Positions 16,264-26,614 are shown, numbered from the stretch's first letter. The stretch: DNA of 64,000 nucleotides from Ardenticatenales bacterium (GCA_020634515.1 JACKBL010000005.1:405613-469612), one strand, 5' to 3'. Program-made: numbers and translations. Notes: generated from the sequence alone by a model not told the origin.

Positions 16264-18642
16264 CTAAAAACTGGAAAGCGTTCCCTGCCCGTTTCCGCCG
16301 CGCCATTCGCTGCTGGCGAGGAAGGCCATCGCCTCGTCCGCGGAGCCATCCATGTAGATATTCAGGCGACGGTTGGCCGTTTCGCGGGCCACGTCGATGA
16401 CGCGCAGATAAGGATCGAGCGCGCCGTCCGGCGGTGACAGCTTCACCAGTTGATTGGGGGAGTTGCGGAAAAAGGCCCAATCGAAGTTGCTGCGGGGGTC
16501 TTCCAGGTGCAGTGGTAGCGAATGGATGCCGGCCTCCACCAGGTCCTGGAAGAAATGGGTTCCATAGGAAAGGTCGGGGACGCCATCTTCCATCAACACA
16601 GACATTTCGATCAGCACCTTTGTGTTGTGAATGTCCGCGTAGGTGACGCGCACGCCCAGCTCCAGGTTGGCGCTGCCCCAGCGTCCCGGTCCCATAATGA
16701 TGAAGGATTCATGCTCCAGCCGCGTGTTGAGGCGACCGATGGCCCGCCCCAACTCCAGCTTGATCGTCTGGCTGGGAATCTGCCGGTAGAGAATGGGATC
16801 GACAAAGATAACGTAACGTATGCCTTCGACCTTGCCGTCGGGGACCAGGTTGAATGTGCTAAACAGGATGTCACCGGCGGGGATGTCCCTGGGGATGGAC
16901 ACCTCGCCGCCGCTGGCGCGCTGGCTCAGGGGGCGACATTGCAGCACATGCAGCTTGTAGTCGGGGTAGGGGTAGTTGGGGATGATGTCGATGGTGAATT
17001 CAATGTCCACGGGCGTGCCGTAGCTCTGCTCCAGGCGGATGAGGGCGCTGCGCATCAGGCGCACGAATTTTTGATCTTTGGTGAGGTAGTCAAAGGTAAG
17101 GACGGCGTCTTCTACGTCGGTAATGGAACCGGTGGAGAGGTAATTCTGGAGATAGCCATCTTTGTGGACGGAGGCGACGTAGCGTAAATCGGGGAAGTCG
17201 GTGGCGATGACGTCGGCGATGGGCAGGCTGCGTAGATCGTTTTGCTCCAGGTCAATCACGTCGATGTAGTGCTGTGAGTATTGGCGGATGGCTTTGGGCG
17301 TGGTTTCGGGGCGCAGGCGGGGGTGGCTGAGGGCGATCATGCGCGGGTAGTCGCGGTCTACGCGGTCCACGGCGCGTGTGCCCATGCCCAGAACCAGGCG
17401 CAGGAAGCCATCTTCGCGGCGGATTTTCTTGTTCCAGCGAAATGGGTTCTGGCTGAAGCCGACGCCGGCGAGGCTGGGGTAGAAGTAGCGGCCATGACGT
17501 CTGCCACGCACGCGCTGGATGAGGATGGCCATGCGTTCGTCGTAGTCGATGAGGTCGTGGCGACGGCGGTAGAGGATGGCGTCTGGGTTGAGGGTGCTGG
17601 CGTAGACGCGCTTGATGTTGCTGAGGAGGTCATGCAGGTTTTCGTCCGGGCTTCCCTGGTTGGGGCAGAAGTAGCTGTTGTATTTGCCGGCAAAAGCGTT
17701 GCCAAAATTATCTTCCAACAGACTGGAAGACCGCACGATCAGGGGCGAATCCCCCATGGCCTCCAGCACCGTTCGCAGGCTGCTGACAATGGCATCGGGG
17801 AACTCCCCCTCCAGGTGCGCCTGCACCACTTGCGGATAATCGGTGCGGATTTCCTGGATTGCGCGGTACTTCTGCGTCATCAAGTGATCCAGATTGTTCA
17901 GCGTGCGGAATTCGTAGATCACGTCCGTTCCCAGGAAGTAGGAGTCAGGAATCTCAATGCTTTCGCTGATGTCCGGGCCATAATCTGGGCTTTGTTGCCG
18001 CAGGATCTTCCAGGCCAACAGCATCCCGGCGGCTTTGCCGCCGATTTTGCCGCCGCCAATACGGCGCAAGAAAATGCGGTGCAGGTCTTCTATAGTAAAG
18101 ACCTTTTTGGCGACGCCAATGTAGCGCAGTTGCTCGCTGACCATCCCTTTCAGCAGCACCACCTTGATCTCTTCCAGATGATGCTTGTACTGCTCGCGCT
18201 CCCCTGGTTCCAGTTCCTCGTACAATTTGCCCTGGCGGAAGAGCATTTCCCAGGGGGCCAGTTCAGGATTGAAACGGAGCGCGCGCGAGCCGACGTCGGT
18301 GTGCTGGTGGGTGAGGACTTCGTAAACGATGTCTTCGAAGACTTGCGGGGGGAAGTTGTGCGCGAAGGTGAAGTCGGTATGAAAATCGCGGATACGATTT
18401 TTCCGCTGCTCCCAGACCGTGGCCGGTTCCTGGTGGAAGGGGTCGTGCAGACCTTCGGTTTTCTGCGATTCGATGGCCTTTTTTTTGACTTCTTCTTCAA
18501 AAGCCTCTTCCGTGATCATCCCGCGCGCAAACAACTCTTCGCGCATGCGTGTGCGAATGCGGTCGGCCAGGATGGGGTACTGGGCCAATTTGATGTAGAT
18601 GTCTAGGGTGGGCGTCTTGGTGCGTATGGACCTACCTGCCAT
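16264..18642 (-). CDS. PEP/pyruvate-binding-domain protein (PPDK/PpsA N-domain type)
   Basis: 792 residues. The N-terminal ~160 residues are helical and charged. The ATP-grasp PEP/pyruvate-binding domain follows: GGGKIGGKAAGMLLAW (about 190-205), then IVRSSSLLEDNFGNAFAGKY (about 300-320) and further conserved Arg/Glu patches to about 590. The swivelling phospho-histidine domain and the PEP-binding TIM barrel of full PEP synthase are not evident, so this is not a complete PpsA. Proteins of this class phosphorylate or transfer from ATP; the substrate is unknown. GGAGG lies 10 nt before ATG 18642. Confidence 0.75.
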   Translation of the reverse strand: MAGRSIRTKTPTLDIYIKLAQYPILADRIRTRMREELFARGMITEEAFEEEVKKKAIESQKTEGLHDPFHQEPATVWEQRKNRIRDFHTDFTFAHNFPPQVFEDIVYEVLTHQHTDVGSRALRFNPELAPWEMLFRQGKLYEELEPGEREQYKHHLEEIKVVLLKGMVSEQLRYIGVAKKVFTIEDLHRIFLRRIGGGKIGGKAAGMLLAWKILRQQSPDYGPDISESIEIPDSYFLGTDVIYEFRTLNNLDHLMTQKYRAIQEIRTDYPQVVQAHLEGEFPDAIVSSLRTVLEAMGDSPLIVRSSSLLEDNFGNAFAGKYNSYFCPNQGSPDENLHDLLSNIKRVYASTLNPDAILYRRRHDLIDYDERMAILIQRVRGRRHGRYFYPSLAGVGFSQNPFRWNKKIRREDGFLRLVLGMGTRAVDRVDRDYPRMIALSHPRLRPETTPKAIRQYSQHYIDVIDLEQNDLRSLPIADVIATDFPDLRYVASVHKDGYLQNYLSTGSITDVEDAVLTFDYLTKDQKFVRLMRSALIRLEQSYGTPVDIEFTIDIIPNYPYPDYKLHVLQCRPLSQRASGGEVSIPRDIPAGDILFSTFNLVPDGKVEGIRYVIFVDPILYRQIPSQTIKLELGRAIGRLNTRLEHESFIIMGPGRWGSANLELGVRVTYADIHNTKVLIEMSVLMEDGVPDLSYGTHFFQDLVEAGIHSLPLHLEDPRSNFDWAFFRNSPNQLVKLSPPDGALDPYLRVIDVARETANRRLNIYMDGSADEAMAFLASSEWRGGNGQGTLSSF

Positions 18643-18946
18643 AAAAGGGATACCTCCGCGACCATTATAGCAGAAGTCGGTGGGGGAGACTGCGAGGAAT
18701 ATGGGCCATGAGGCCTTCCCGGAAGCTTGATTTCCGGCCCAGAGCGTCTCGTCGTGGTAACGACTTGGGGCGCGTCTGTTTAGGATTGGAAATAGTAACG
18801 ACGAACGTTCTCTGCCGCGAAGGGGTTGGTGTTTCCGGGCGTTTGGTTTAAGATTCAGTTTGCTTCAATGCCAAACCGGACCCCAAAAAAAGGTGGGTTG
18901 TGCGTCTAATGGTTTAGGACGGAATAAAAGTAGGCAATGCCGGCAT
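18643..18946. other. Divergent intergenic region with a CCTTCCCGGAAGCT repeat arm
   Basis: About 300 bp between the PEP/pyruvate-binding gene and the sigma factor gene. It contains one arm of the 15-bp repeat (18714-18727) and a TGCCGGCA octamer (18938-18945) that ends 1 nt before the sigma factor ATG. No gene is seen; no clear promoter consensus could be assigned. Confidence 0.5.
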
Positions 18947-19516
18947 ATGAGCAATAACGACAACCTGGTGCAACGATGCCAACAAGGCGAACTGGCCGCC
19001 TTCAGCGAACTGTTTCGCATCCATGAGGTGCGCATCTATCGCCTGGCGCTGGTCATCCTGGGCAACGAAGAAGATGCGGAAGACGCCGTACAGGACGCCT
19101 TCATCCGCATTCTGGAGCGAATCAAAAGCTACCGTGGCGATTCCTCCTTTGAAACGTGGATGACGCGCCTCGTTGTCAACCTCTGCCGCGACAAACTGCG
19201 CCGCCTGAAGGTGCGGCACGCCCTCTCGCTGGACTGGATTCGTGGCCTGGCCAGCGACCACAACTTGCCCCGCGAGCTGGACGAGCGCATGGAGCGGCAG
19301 CGGTTGTGGGGCATGGTGAGCCAACTGGACGATAAGTATCGTCTGCCCGTCATTTTGCGCTACCACGAGAATCTGTCCTGTGATGAAATTGCCGCGATTT
19401 TGAATGTACGCACCACCACTGTCTATGCCCGTCTGAATACGGCCAGGCAACGCTTGCGTGACATGGCTCAGGATGGGCAGTTGGCGGAGAAGGTTGAAGC
19501 CGGGTATGTGGGTTGA
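18947..19516 (+). CDS. ECF-type RNA polymerase sigma factor
   Basis: 189 residues. Sigma2 region at about 10-80 (FSELFRIHEVRIYRLALVIL, then DAEDAVQDAFIRIL) and sigma4 region at about 120-175 (YRLPVILRYHENLSCDEIAA, then TTTVYARLNTARQRLRD). It directs RNA polymerase to a stress or envelope regulon. ATG 18947 removes an unlikely upstream extension; only a weak ribosome site is seen. It overlaps the anti-sigma gene by 11 nt, so the two are coupled. The gene block downstream (permeases and ATPase) is a plausible target. Confidence 0.9.
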   Translation: MSNNDNLVQRCQQGELAAFSELFRIHEVRIYRLALVILGNEEDAEDAVQDAFIRILERIKSYRGDSSFETWMTRLVVNLCRDKLRRLKVRHALSLDWIRGLASDHNLPRELDERMERQRLWGMVSQLDDKYRLPVILRYHENLSCDEIAAILNVRTTTVYARLNTARQRLRDMAQDGQLAEKVEAGYVG

Positions 19517-20402
19517 GCGCCTGCGAAATTGGTTGATGAATAGAATATGGCGCGGGGATGGGGTGGTAGGATGCCGGCATGTACGCGCCCACCTAACCGC
19601 CTACCAATACAACGCCCTCTCCCCCCGTCAAAAAGCGGTCATTGCCCGTCACCTGGATCAGTGCGACGATTGCCGCCAACGCCTGAGCGACGGCCAAAAC
19701 CTGGAGCAAGAACTGCGCTGGGAGGCCATCCGCGGTCGCGCCGTCCTCACCCCCGCCGCCTCTGCCCGCATCCAGGAAGCCGTCTACCGCCGCATGAGGC
19801 GCGCCCTATTCTTGCAGCGCACCTGGCGGCTGGCCGGGCAATTCGCCAGCCTCTCCATCACGCTCCTCCTCATGATCACCGTCTTCTTCTTTGCGCGGCA
19901 GGTTCCCGGCTACACGGGCGGCGATGTCACCGCGGAAAGCCCGGCCAGTGGCCTGGAAGTGGAGCAAGCGCCGACGGTGGTTCCCGTGCCCGATGCCGTG
20001 ATAATGCCGGCATCCACCCGCGCCCCCATCATCCCCACTCCCCCCATCCGACACGGCCTGGAACTGCCGCCGGACGACCTGGCGGCAGTCGTCGTGCAAG
20101 CCGCGCTGGATGGGAATAATGCGCTACTGACCCGTATTTATGGCAATGCCAGCCACCGCGAGGCCATCGTGCGTGTTTGGGACAACATCACCCGCTGCGG
20201 CAGCGAATTGGCCGCCAACGACCTGGCCTACGAAGTCTACCCGCGCAGTCGGCCCGGACTCGTGCGCGTGGACCTCCTCAAAGATGGGCGCAACGTCGGC
20301 GAATTGAAAATGCGCTTCCAGGAGGGCGAATGGCGCATCTTTTTCACCCGCTACCCCAACACCTACGCTCTGGGCGGATGTAACCAGAGGAATAATCACT
20401 GA
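19506..20402 (+). CDS. Zinc-finger (zf-HC2) transmembrane anti-sigma factor
   Basis: 298 residues. The zinc-binding anti-sigma region near residues 20-60 has C-x2-H with later H-x3-C-x2-C (CRHVRAH, then RHLDQCDDC). One membrane segment lies at about 110-135 (SLSITLLLMITVFFFA). The extracytoplasmic C-terminal half has a proline/threonine linker and an SnoaL-like folded tail (AAVVVQAALDGNNALLTRIY). ATG 19506 lies within the sigma gene end. It holds the sigma factor inactive at the membrane until signalled. Confidence 0.85.
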   Translation: MWVERLRNWLMNRIWRGDGVVGCRHVRAHLTAYQYNALSPRQKAVIARHLDQCDDCRQRLSDGQNLEQELRWEAIRGRAVLTPAASARIQEAVYRRMRRALFLQRTWRLAGQFASLSITLLLMITVFFFARQVPGYTGGDVTAESPASGLEVEQAPTVVPVPDAVIMPASTRAPIIPTPPIRHGLELPPDDLAAVVVQAALDGNNALLTRIYGNASHREAIVRVWDNITRCGSELAANDLAYEVYPRSRPGLVRVDLLKDGRNVGELKMRFQEGEWRIFFTRYPNTYALGGCNQRNNH

Positions 20403-20470
20403 AAAAACCGGGTTTTTTGATTGTCCGGCGGAAATTACCAGAGTGGTTCATGTGTAAAAACCCGGTTTTT
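20402..20470. terminator. Two A/T-flanked palindromes after anti-sigma gene
   Basis: AAAAAACC-G-GGTTTTTT (20402-20418) begins right at the TGA stop, and AAAAACC-C-GGTTTTT lies at 20456-20470. Each reads as a short GC core in A and T runs, which can terminate transcription in both directions. They separate the sigma/anti-sigma pair from the permease genes. Confidence 0.6.
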
Positions 20471-20559
20471 GGCCTTTTTTCAGAAGAGTCAATGGTGCTG
20501 GGCGAGACTGTTTCATTAACCATTCACGAATTCACCAATTGACCGTTAATCCCGTTCCC

Positions 20560-23500
20560 ATGAATTTTCTCCGCTTCATCCTCCGCCGCGCCGCTTTCCA
20601 CTGGCAAATTCTCGTCACGCTGGGCCTGGGTGTCGTCCTCTCCACCGGCCTGCTCGCCAGTGGCCCGCTGCTGGTGAACACGGTCGTGGAGTTTGGCCTG
20701 CGCAATACCCTCACCACGGGGGACGCCCTCACGCGCAGCCTGCGCATCAGCGTCTTTTCCGCCAGTTCGTCATCGGCGGATTACGCGGCGCTGAATGACC
20801 AGGTCAATAACGTGGTGCAGCGCCGCTTTGCCTCTTACCTGGACCAGGTGGTTCCGCAGGCCGGCACAAGCTGGCTCTTCCCCTGGTTCGAGAACAACGT
20901 GGTGGAGACGGACCGCGTCAACGTCAGCTATGATGGGGCGCTGGAGGGAGAGACAGAGTTGGTGGAAGGGGTATTCCCCGGCGACCCGGTGGTGGATGAG
21001 CAGACGATTGCCGTGGCTATTGGCGAGGAGATGGCGAACGCATACGATTTGCAGGTGGGGGACCGCCTGCCGCTCAGCCGGAATCGCAGCGCGGAAGAAC
21101 CGGAATTGTGGTTGGAAATTGCCGGCATTGTCCGCCCCCGCAACCCCCGTGATCCCTACTGGTCCGGCTCCCTCAATCCCCTGCGCTCACACCCCGACGA
21201 ACGCTGGCGCGCCCAATTCAACGCCTTTGTTCCCGCCGACCAATTCTTCGCCATCGCCGAAAAATACTTCCCCGGCGGACGTGCCGAACTGTACTGGAAC
21301 GTCCTCTTTAATCCGGCGACCATCTCCGTCGCCGACATCCCCTTGCTGCGTTCGCGCCTCGACGGCTTTATCTTCGACCTGCTGGACATCACGCCTACGC
21401 ACCCCGTGATCACCACCAACCTCAGCGACGTGCTTGCCAGCTTCGCCGCCCAATCAGAAGCGGTGCGCGCGCCGCTGCTCCTGCTCACGGCGGAAGTCGT
21501 GCTTCTGGCCCTTTATTACGTGATTATGGTTGCCGCCCTCTCCGTGAAGCAGGTGGAGCGAGAGTTTGCCGTACTCCGCAGCCGCGGCGCGTCCGGCAGC
21601 CAGATTTTTCGCATCCAGACGGGCGAGGCCCTCCTCATCAGTGGTGTTGCCTTCTTCAGCGGCCCTGTTCTGGGGGCGGCGCTGGTGCGCGCGCTGGGGT
21701 TCCTGGGGCCGCTGCGGGACGTGAGCCAGGGAAGCTGGAATCTTACCCTCAGCCAGGCGGCATGGCTGGCTGCCGGCATTGGCACGCTGGCCTGTCTCTC
21801 CGGTCTGTTGCTGCCCGTTGGCCCCGCCTTGCGCCGCAGCATCGTCACCCACACCCAATCCGTCACCCGCGAAAATCGCCCCCCCCTATGGCAACGTTTC
21901 TACCTCGACGTGTTCCTGCTCGTTGGTGGCCTCATCCTCCTCTGGCGGCTGCGCCTCTACGGCGGCATCATCGGCAGCGGTGGCGGCGCGCGCATCGACT
22001 GGCTGCTGCTCCTCTCGCCGCTCGCTTTGCTCCTGGGGACGGGCACCATCTTGCTGCGCATCTTCCCCCTGGTGCTGCGCTTTGGCGCGGCCCTGGCCGC
22101 GCGTGGACGCGGTCTGCCCACGGCGCTGGCGATGTGGCAAACCTCGCGCAATCCCACGCATGTGGCGCGCCTGGTGCTGCTGCTGACGCTGGCGATGTCC
22201 CTGGGGCTGCTCTCCACGGGCATCAATGCCACCCTCGACCTGAGCGAACTGGAGCGGGCAGAGTACGCGACCGGCAGCGACGTGCGCCTGGATTCGACTT
22301 TTGTGCTGCCCATGGAGTCGCTGCAGGCGATGCCCCTCGTCGCGGCCAGCAGCACCGCCTTCCGCACCACGGGGTCGGTGGCGCGGGGGCGCGCCTTTGG
22401 TCGCTTTGATTTGTGGGCGATTGATCCCATCACCTACGGCGGATTGACGACCTTCCGCGACGATTTCGCGGCGCAGCCCATGCCCGCGCTGCTGGATGAA
22501 CTGGCTCGGGGCGGTCCAACGCCGCATCCGGTGTTGCCGCTGCCCGGCCAACCATTGCGCCTGGGTGTTTGGGTCTGGTCCGGCCCCGACGATGGCGAGG
22601 ATACGGGCTTCAGCGCGCTCCGTGGCGATAGCAACCTGGACCGCATTGGTCTGGAGGCGCGGTTGCAAACGGCGGGCGGGCAGATGATCCAGGTGAAGCT
22701 GCTGCCGTCGGAGACGGGGGGGTATCCGGCGGATGGTTGGCGTTATTTTTCCGGTAGCGTGCCGGCACAAAGTGAACTGGCTTACCCGCTGTCGTTGCAC
22801 TCTTTCTGGTTTGCCAACCGCACGCGCCGCGAACAGGGGAATTTTGGCGGTTTCCTTTCGGCGACGATGCAGTTGGCGCTGGATGACTTGACCGTGGTGG
22901 ACCGGAGCAGCGGCGACACGATTATTGCCGATGGCTTCGATGATATTCGGGAGGTGTGGTACGCTACGGGCGAATCGACGACGGCGTATAGTCTGAATTT
23001 TGTGCGCGCGGGACGGGGGCGGTTGGGGCTGCAACTGATCTACATTGATCCGGGGGCGGTGGTGCGGGTGTCGCTGATTGGGGGAGAGGAGGTGCGGGGG
23101 GCAATGCCGGCATTAGTCAACCAAACCTTCCGCAACATCACCGACATCCAGGTAGGCGACATCGTGCGCGCCACCGTCGCCTCCGAACCCATAGAATTCC
23201 AGATCAAGGGTATCGTCAACTACTTCCCCACCCTCTACGACGACCTGGAAACCGGCTACCTCATCACCCAACGGGACCAGCTTCTCAATTATCTTAACGA
23301 CATCAAAACCCGCCCCGTCAATCCCAACGAACTCCTCCTGAAACTCCAGGATGGAGCAGACGTAGACGCCACCGTCGCCCAGGCGCTGGAAATTGCCCCC
23401 GACATCTCCGATGTGCATACCATCGCCGCCACCCGTGCTATCATCAAGGCCGATCCCATGTCCCTTGGTTTACGTAGCGTCACCTTCTTCGGCTACGTCA

Positions 23501-23892
23501 TCACCACCATCCTCAGCCTCGTCGGCTTTGCCACCCACTTCTACCTCAGCGCCCGCCAGCGCGAAGCCGTCTATGCCGTGCTGCGCTCCATTGGTATGGC
23601 CGCGCGGCAGTTGTACACCATGCTCGTGCTGGAACAAGTCGTCCTCATTCTCTTTGGTCTGGCCCTGGGGACCCTGCTGGGCGTCGTTTTGAACCAGATC
23701 ACCCTGCCTGGCCTGCCTATCACCCTGGGAGACACCCTGCCTATTCCCCCGTTCATTCCTCGCAGTGACTGGCTGGCCGTGGGCCGCATCTACCTTGTGC
23801 TCGCGGTGGGCTTCCTCACGGCATTGGGCATTGCCACCTGGCTCCTCTGGCGGCGCAAGCTGCACCGCATCCTGCGCATCGGCGAAGAGTAG
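20560..23892 (+). CDS. FtsX/MacB-type ABC permease, large (first of two)
   Basis: About 1110 residues. N-terminal membrane anchor (about 10-35, LVTLGLGVVLSTGLLASGPLL), a large extracytoplasmic domain, an FtsX core with several membrane segments (about 310-450), a second soluble stretch of ~450 residues, and a C-terminal three-helix FtsX block (about 970-1110) ending in a charged RRKLHRILRIGEE tail. Such two-FtsX-block permeases move lipoproteins, peptides or lipids with a LolD/MacB-type ATPase and do not pump classical substrates. The ATG at 20560 is preferred over an upstream TTG. It is followed after 4 nt by a homologous permease. Confidence 0.85.
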   Translation: MNFLRFILRRAAFHWQILVTLGLGVVLSTGLLASGPLLVNTVVEFGLRNTLTTGDALTRSLRISVFSASSSSADYAALNDQVNNVVQRRFASYLDQVVPQAGTSWLFPWFENNVVETDRVNVSYDGALEGETELVEGVFPGDPVVDEQTIAVAIGEEMANAYDLQVGDRLPLSRNRSAEEPELWLEIAGIVRPRNPRDPYWSGSLNPLRSHPDERWRAQFNAFVPADQFFAIAEKYFPGGRAELYWNVLFNPATISVADIPLLRSRLDGFIFDLLDITPTHPVITTNLSDVLASFAAQSEAVRAPLLLLTAEVVLLALYYVIMVAALSVKQVEREFAVLRSRGASGSQIFRIQTGEALLISGVAFFSGPVLGAALVRALGFLGPLRDVSQGSWNLTLSQAAWLAAGIGTLACLSGLLLPVGPALRRSIVTHTQSVTRENRPPLWQRFYLDVFLLVGGLILLWRLRLYGGIIGSGGGARIDWLLLLSPLALLLGTGTILLRIFPLVLRFGAALAARGRGLPTALAMWQTSRNPTHVARLVLLLTLAMSLGLLSTGINATLDLSELERAEYATGSDVRLDSTFVLPMESLQAMPLVAASSTAFRTTGSVARGRAFGRFDLWAIDPITYGGLTTFRDDFAAQPMPALLDELARGGPTPHPVLPLPGQPLRLGVWVWSGPDDGEDTGFSALRGDSNLDRIGLEARLQTAGGQMIQVKLLPSETGGYPADGWRYFSGSVPAQSELAYPLSLHSFWFANRTRREQGNFGGFLSATMQLALDDLTVVDRSSGDTIIADGFDDIREVWYATGESTTAYSLNFVRAGRGRLGLQLIYIDPGAVVRVSLIGGEEVRGAMPALVNQTFRNITDIQVGDIVRATVASEPIEFQIKGIVNYFPTLYDDLETGYLITQRDQLLNYLNDIKTRPVNPNELLLKLQDGADVDATVAQALEIAPDISDVHTIAATRAIIKADPMSLGLRSVTFFGYVITTILSLVGFATHFYLSARQREAVYAVLRSIGMAARQLYTMLVLEQVVLILFGLALGTLLGVVLNQITLPGLPITLGDTLPIPPFIPRSDWLAVGRIYLVLAVGFLTALGIATWLLWRRKLHRILRIGEE

Positions 23893-23896
23893 AATC

Positions 23897-26602
23897 ATGC
23901 TTCTGAAGCTCGCATTCCGTCACCTCATACGCCATTGGCGGCTCAACCTCTTCGTGCTGCTCACGCTGCTGTTGACCGTCAGCCTGCTGGCCGGGCTGCC
24001 CATGTACACCTCCGCCATCGCCGACCGCAGCCTGCGCCAGACGCTCGTCGATGCTTCCCCCCTGGCGCGCAACGTGCAGGTCAACGGTGACCTGAGCGTG
24101 CGCCTATTTCAAGATTTGCGCGACATCCTCGGGCCGCTTTATGACAGGCGGGCGCGGCTGCGCGTAGTAGACCCCATCGAACTATCCCGCTGGATTGTGC
24201 TGCCCGATGGCAATCTGCGCCCGGTGCCGGAATTCTTCTTCGTACGCTTCTTCTCGCTGGACGAGTATCACGACCATGTTGACGTGATTGATGGGCGTCT
24301 GCCCAATTTCGTGGCGCAGACGAACCCGCTGCGCCTGCCCACGCTGGAGATTGCCATCGGACAGACCGCCGCCGAATTGTATGGCGTGGCCGTGGGCGAC
24401 AGCATCGTCAGTCCAGACAAGCAGTACAAGGCGGAAGTCGTGGGCATTATCGCGCCCACGGACGAGGCGGATGAGTTCTGGTTTGAGGATTTTCTCCCCT
24501 TTGGCCTGGAGCGCATCCCCGGCGGCAACCGCGAGGATACGGTTATCCTCTCCGCCATTTTGCCGCAGGAGTCCATGGAGGCGTATTTTTCCTTCAGCGA
24601 GACGTGGCGCGTCTTCATCAACTGGCAGGCGATCACGCTGGATAACGCGCTGCAAGTGCAAACCTCGCTGAATAATCTGCTGGCGTCGCAGACAGGCGTG
24701 CGGCTTTCCACCGGTCTGCTGCCCATCATTGACGTTTACCAGGCGCAGTTGGCGACGGCGCGGCTGTCCCTTTTCCTGCTTACGGCGCAATCCTTCCTCT
24801 TTGTGGTGTATGCTTTGGTGACGATGACGGGCTTCATGCTGGATCAGTCGCGGGGGGAGCTGGCGACGTTGGTGGGGCGCGGTTTCGACAGCCGCCAGGT
24901 CACGACGGTGTACGCGGTGGAGGGGGCGTTCATGACCTTGATGGTGCTGCCCGTGGGGCCGCTGCTGGCGCGGGCTTTGGTCGGGCTGTGGGCGCGAACG
25001 ATTGATGCGCCGCCGCCGGCGGCCATTCCCCTGGCCTCGTGGCAGTTGACGATAGCGGGGGCGTTGGTTGGTTTGCTGGTGATTGTGGGGTCGGTTTATG
25101 TGGCTTCGCGGCAAAACTTGCTGGCCTGGCAGCAGGCGTCGGCTCGTCCGGGGCGGCGTTCAGGGTGGCAACGTGCCGGCATTGACATTTTCCTTCTCGC
25201 ATTAGGTGGCATCGCCTACTGGCAGCTCAACCAGCGCGGCAGCTTCGTCGTCGGCGCGGGGCAGGAGCAGGTCGCCGACCCGCTCCTGCTGCTCGGCCCC
25301 TCCGTCCTTCTCATCTCCGTCGCCCTCCTGCTGCTGCGCCTCTTCCCCCTGCTGATCAGCTTTGTCGCCTGGCTCACGCGCGGGCGGCGCGACCTGGTGC
25401 TGCCGCTGGGGTTGACACGATTGGCGCGCGCGCCCATCGGCCCGGGGCGCGTGGTGCTGCTGGTGAGCATCTCCGCCGCGCTCACCCTGTTCGCCAGCGC
25501 CTTTTCCTACTCCGTGACCCAAAGGCAGGAAGCGTTTGCTCGCTACTTCAATGGCGCGGACATGCGCGTGCAACTCAGTTTGCCCACCGCCGCGGCGGCG
25601 GCACAGACGGAGGCGATCACGGCGTTGCCGGGGGTGACCGCGGTTTCTCCCGTGTACCGTACGCGGGCGCGCCTGAGCGCATCCACGGGCGTGAGCGTGT
25701 CTGGCCTGTTTGTTGATCCGGAGACGCTGCCGCAAGTGTCGGCTTTTCCCCCCGCTGTCACTCGTTTGAGCATTCCGGCCATCATGGAAGTGCTGCAACA
25801 GCCCATCGGGCGTACCATTCCGGCGGTGGTGTCGCAGAATTTCCCGCCGGGCGACCTGACGCTGGGGGATCAGGTTGTGTACCGCATTGGCGAGCAGAAT
25901 CTGATTTTTGAGGTGCGCGGCTTGATTCAGAATTTTCCGCGCCTGTCTACGGGGAGTCAATCGCTGCCGTTTTTTGTGGCGAGTTTGCCGGCATTAGCCA
26001 ACCAGGTGGACATCGTGCAATTGCAGGGGCCGGATGGTGGCACGCGCGAGTTGTGGTTGGGCGTGAATCCGTCGCGGCAGGCTTCCGTTGCCGCTGCCCT
26101 GCCCGTTGGGGCCACACTGTTGGGCACGTCTAATGCCCAGTTGACGGCCTTCCAGTCTGGACTGGTGGCGCAGGAGACAACCGGCGCATTCAATCTCAAT
26201 GCCCTCACGTTGGGCGTTCTTAGCGTGATCATCTTTTTGCTGGTGCATTATTTTGCCGCCTATGCCCGCTTGTTTGAGTTTGGGGTGTTGCGCGCCGTGG
26301 GCATGGCGACCGGGCAGCTATTGGCAATGCTTAGCCTGGAGGGGGTGGCGACATTGATTTTGGGTGTGGGTAGTGGCACGGCGATTGGCCTGGGGCTGGC
26401 TTATGTCATGCGCCCCTTTATGCTGCTGGCGCTGCGGGATGCTATTGGTGGCGGTTTTGTACACGCTGTTGTCGTCAATTGGCGCGATGTTTTTATGTTG
26501 TATGGGGTGCTGCTGCTGGTGTATGCGGCGGCGTTGGGGTTGATGCTGTTGGCGTTGTTGCGTGCCGGCATTCATCGGGTGATGCGCATTGGGGATGAAT
26601 GA
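23897..26602 (+). CDS. FtsX/MacB-type ABC permease, large (second of two)
   Basis: 901 residues with the same plan as its neighbour: N-terminal membrane helix (about 15-38), soluble domain, central FtsX block (about 280-430), second soluble domain, C-terminal FtsX block (about 770-895), charged end HRVMRIGDE much like the HRILRIGEE of the first permease. The two probably pair as a heterodimer. The start ATG is 4 nt after the first permease's stop. Five TGCCGGCA octamers are spread over the two permease genes. Confidence 0.85.
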   Translation: MLLKLAFRHLIRHWRLNLFVLLTLLLTVSLLAGLPMYTSAIADRSLRQTLVDASPLARNVQVNGDLSVRLFQDLRDILGPLYDRRARLRVVDPIELSRWIVLPDGNLRPVPEFFFVRFFSLDEYHDHVDVIDGRLPNFVAQTNPLRLPTLEIAIGQTAAELYGVAVGDSIVSPDKQYKAEVVGIIAPTDEADEFWFEDFLPFGLERIPGGNREDTVILSAILPQESMEAYFSFSETWRVFINWQAITLDNALQVQTSLNNLLASQTGVRLSTGLLPIIDVYQAQLATARLSLFLLTAQSFLFVVYALVTMTGFMLDQSRGELATLVGRGFDSRQVTTVYAVEGAFMTLMVLPVGPLLARALVGLWARTIDAPPPAAIPLASWQLTIAGALVGLLVIVGSVYVASRQNLLAWQQASARPGRRSGWQRAGIDIFLLALGGIAYWQLNQRGSFVVGAGQEQVADPLLLLGPSVLLISVALLLLRLFPLLISFVAWLTRGRRDLVLPLGLTRLARAPIGPGRVVLLVSISAALTLFASAFSYSVTQRQEAFARYFNGADMRVQLSLPTAAAAAQTEAITALPGVTAVSPVYRTRARLSASTGVSVSGLFVDPETLPQVSAFPPAVTRLSIPAIMEVLQQPIGRTIPAVVSQNFPPGDLTLGDQVVYRIGEQNLIFEVRGLIQNFPRLSTGSQSLPFFVASLPALANQVDIVQLQGPDGGTRELWLGVNPSRQASVAAALPVGATLLGTSNAQLTAFQSGLVAQETTGAFNLNALTLGVLSVIIFLLVHYFAAYARLFEFGVLRAVGMATGQLLAMLSLEGVATLILGVGSGTAIGLGLAYVMRPFMLLALRDAIGGGFVHAVVVNWRDVFMLYGVLLLVYAAALGLMLLALLRAGIHRVMRIGDE

Positions 26603-26614
26603 TGAATGAGGGAT

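Noticed and set aside
17281..18606. Plus-strand frame of 441 codons
   Set aside because: Entirely antisense to the well-supported PEP/pyruvate-binding gene.
21886..23034. Minus-strand frame of 382 codons, Arg/Gln-rich
   Set aside because: Antisense shadow of the first FtsX permease.
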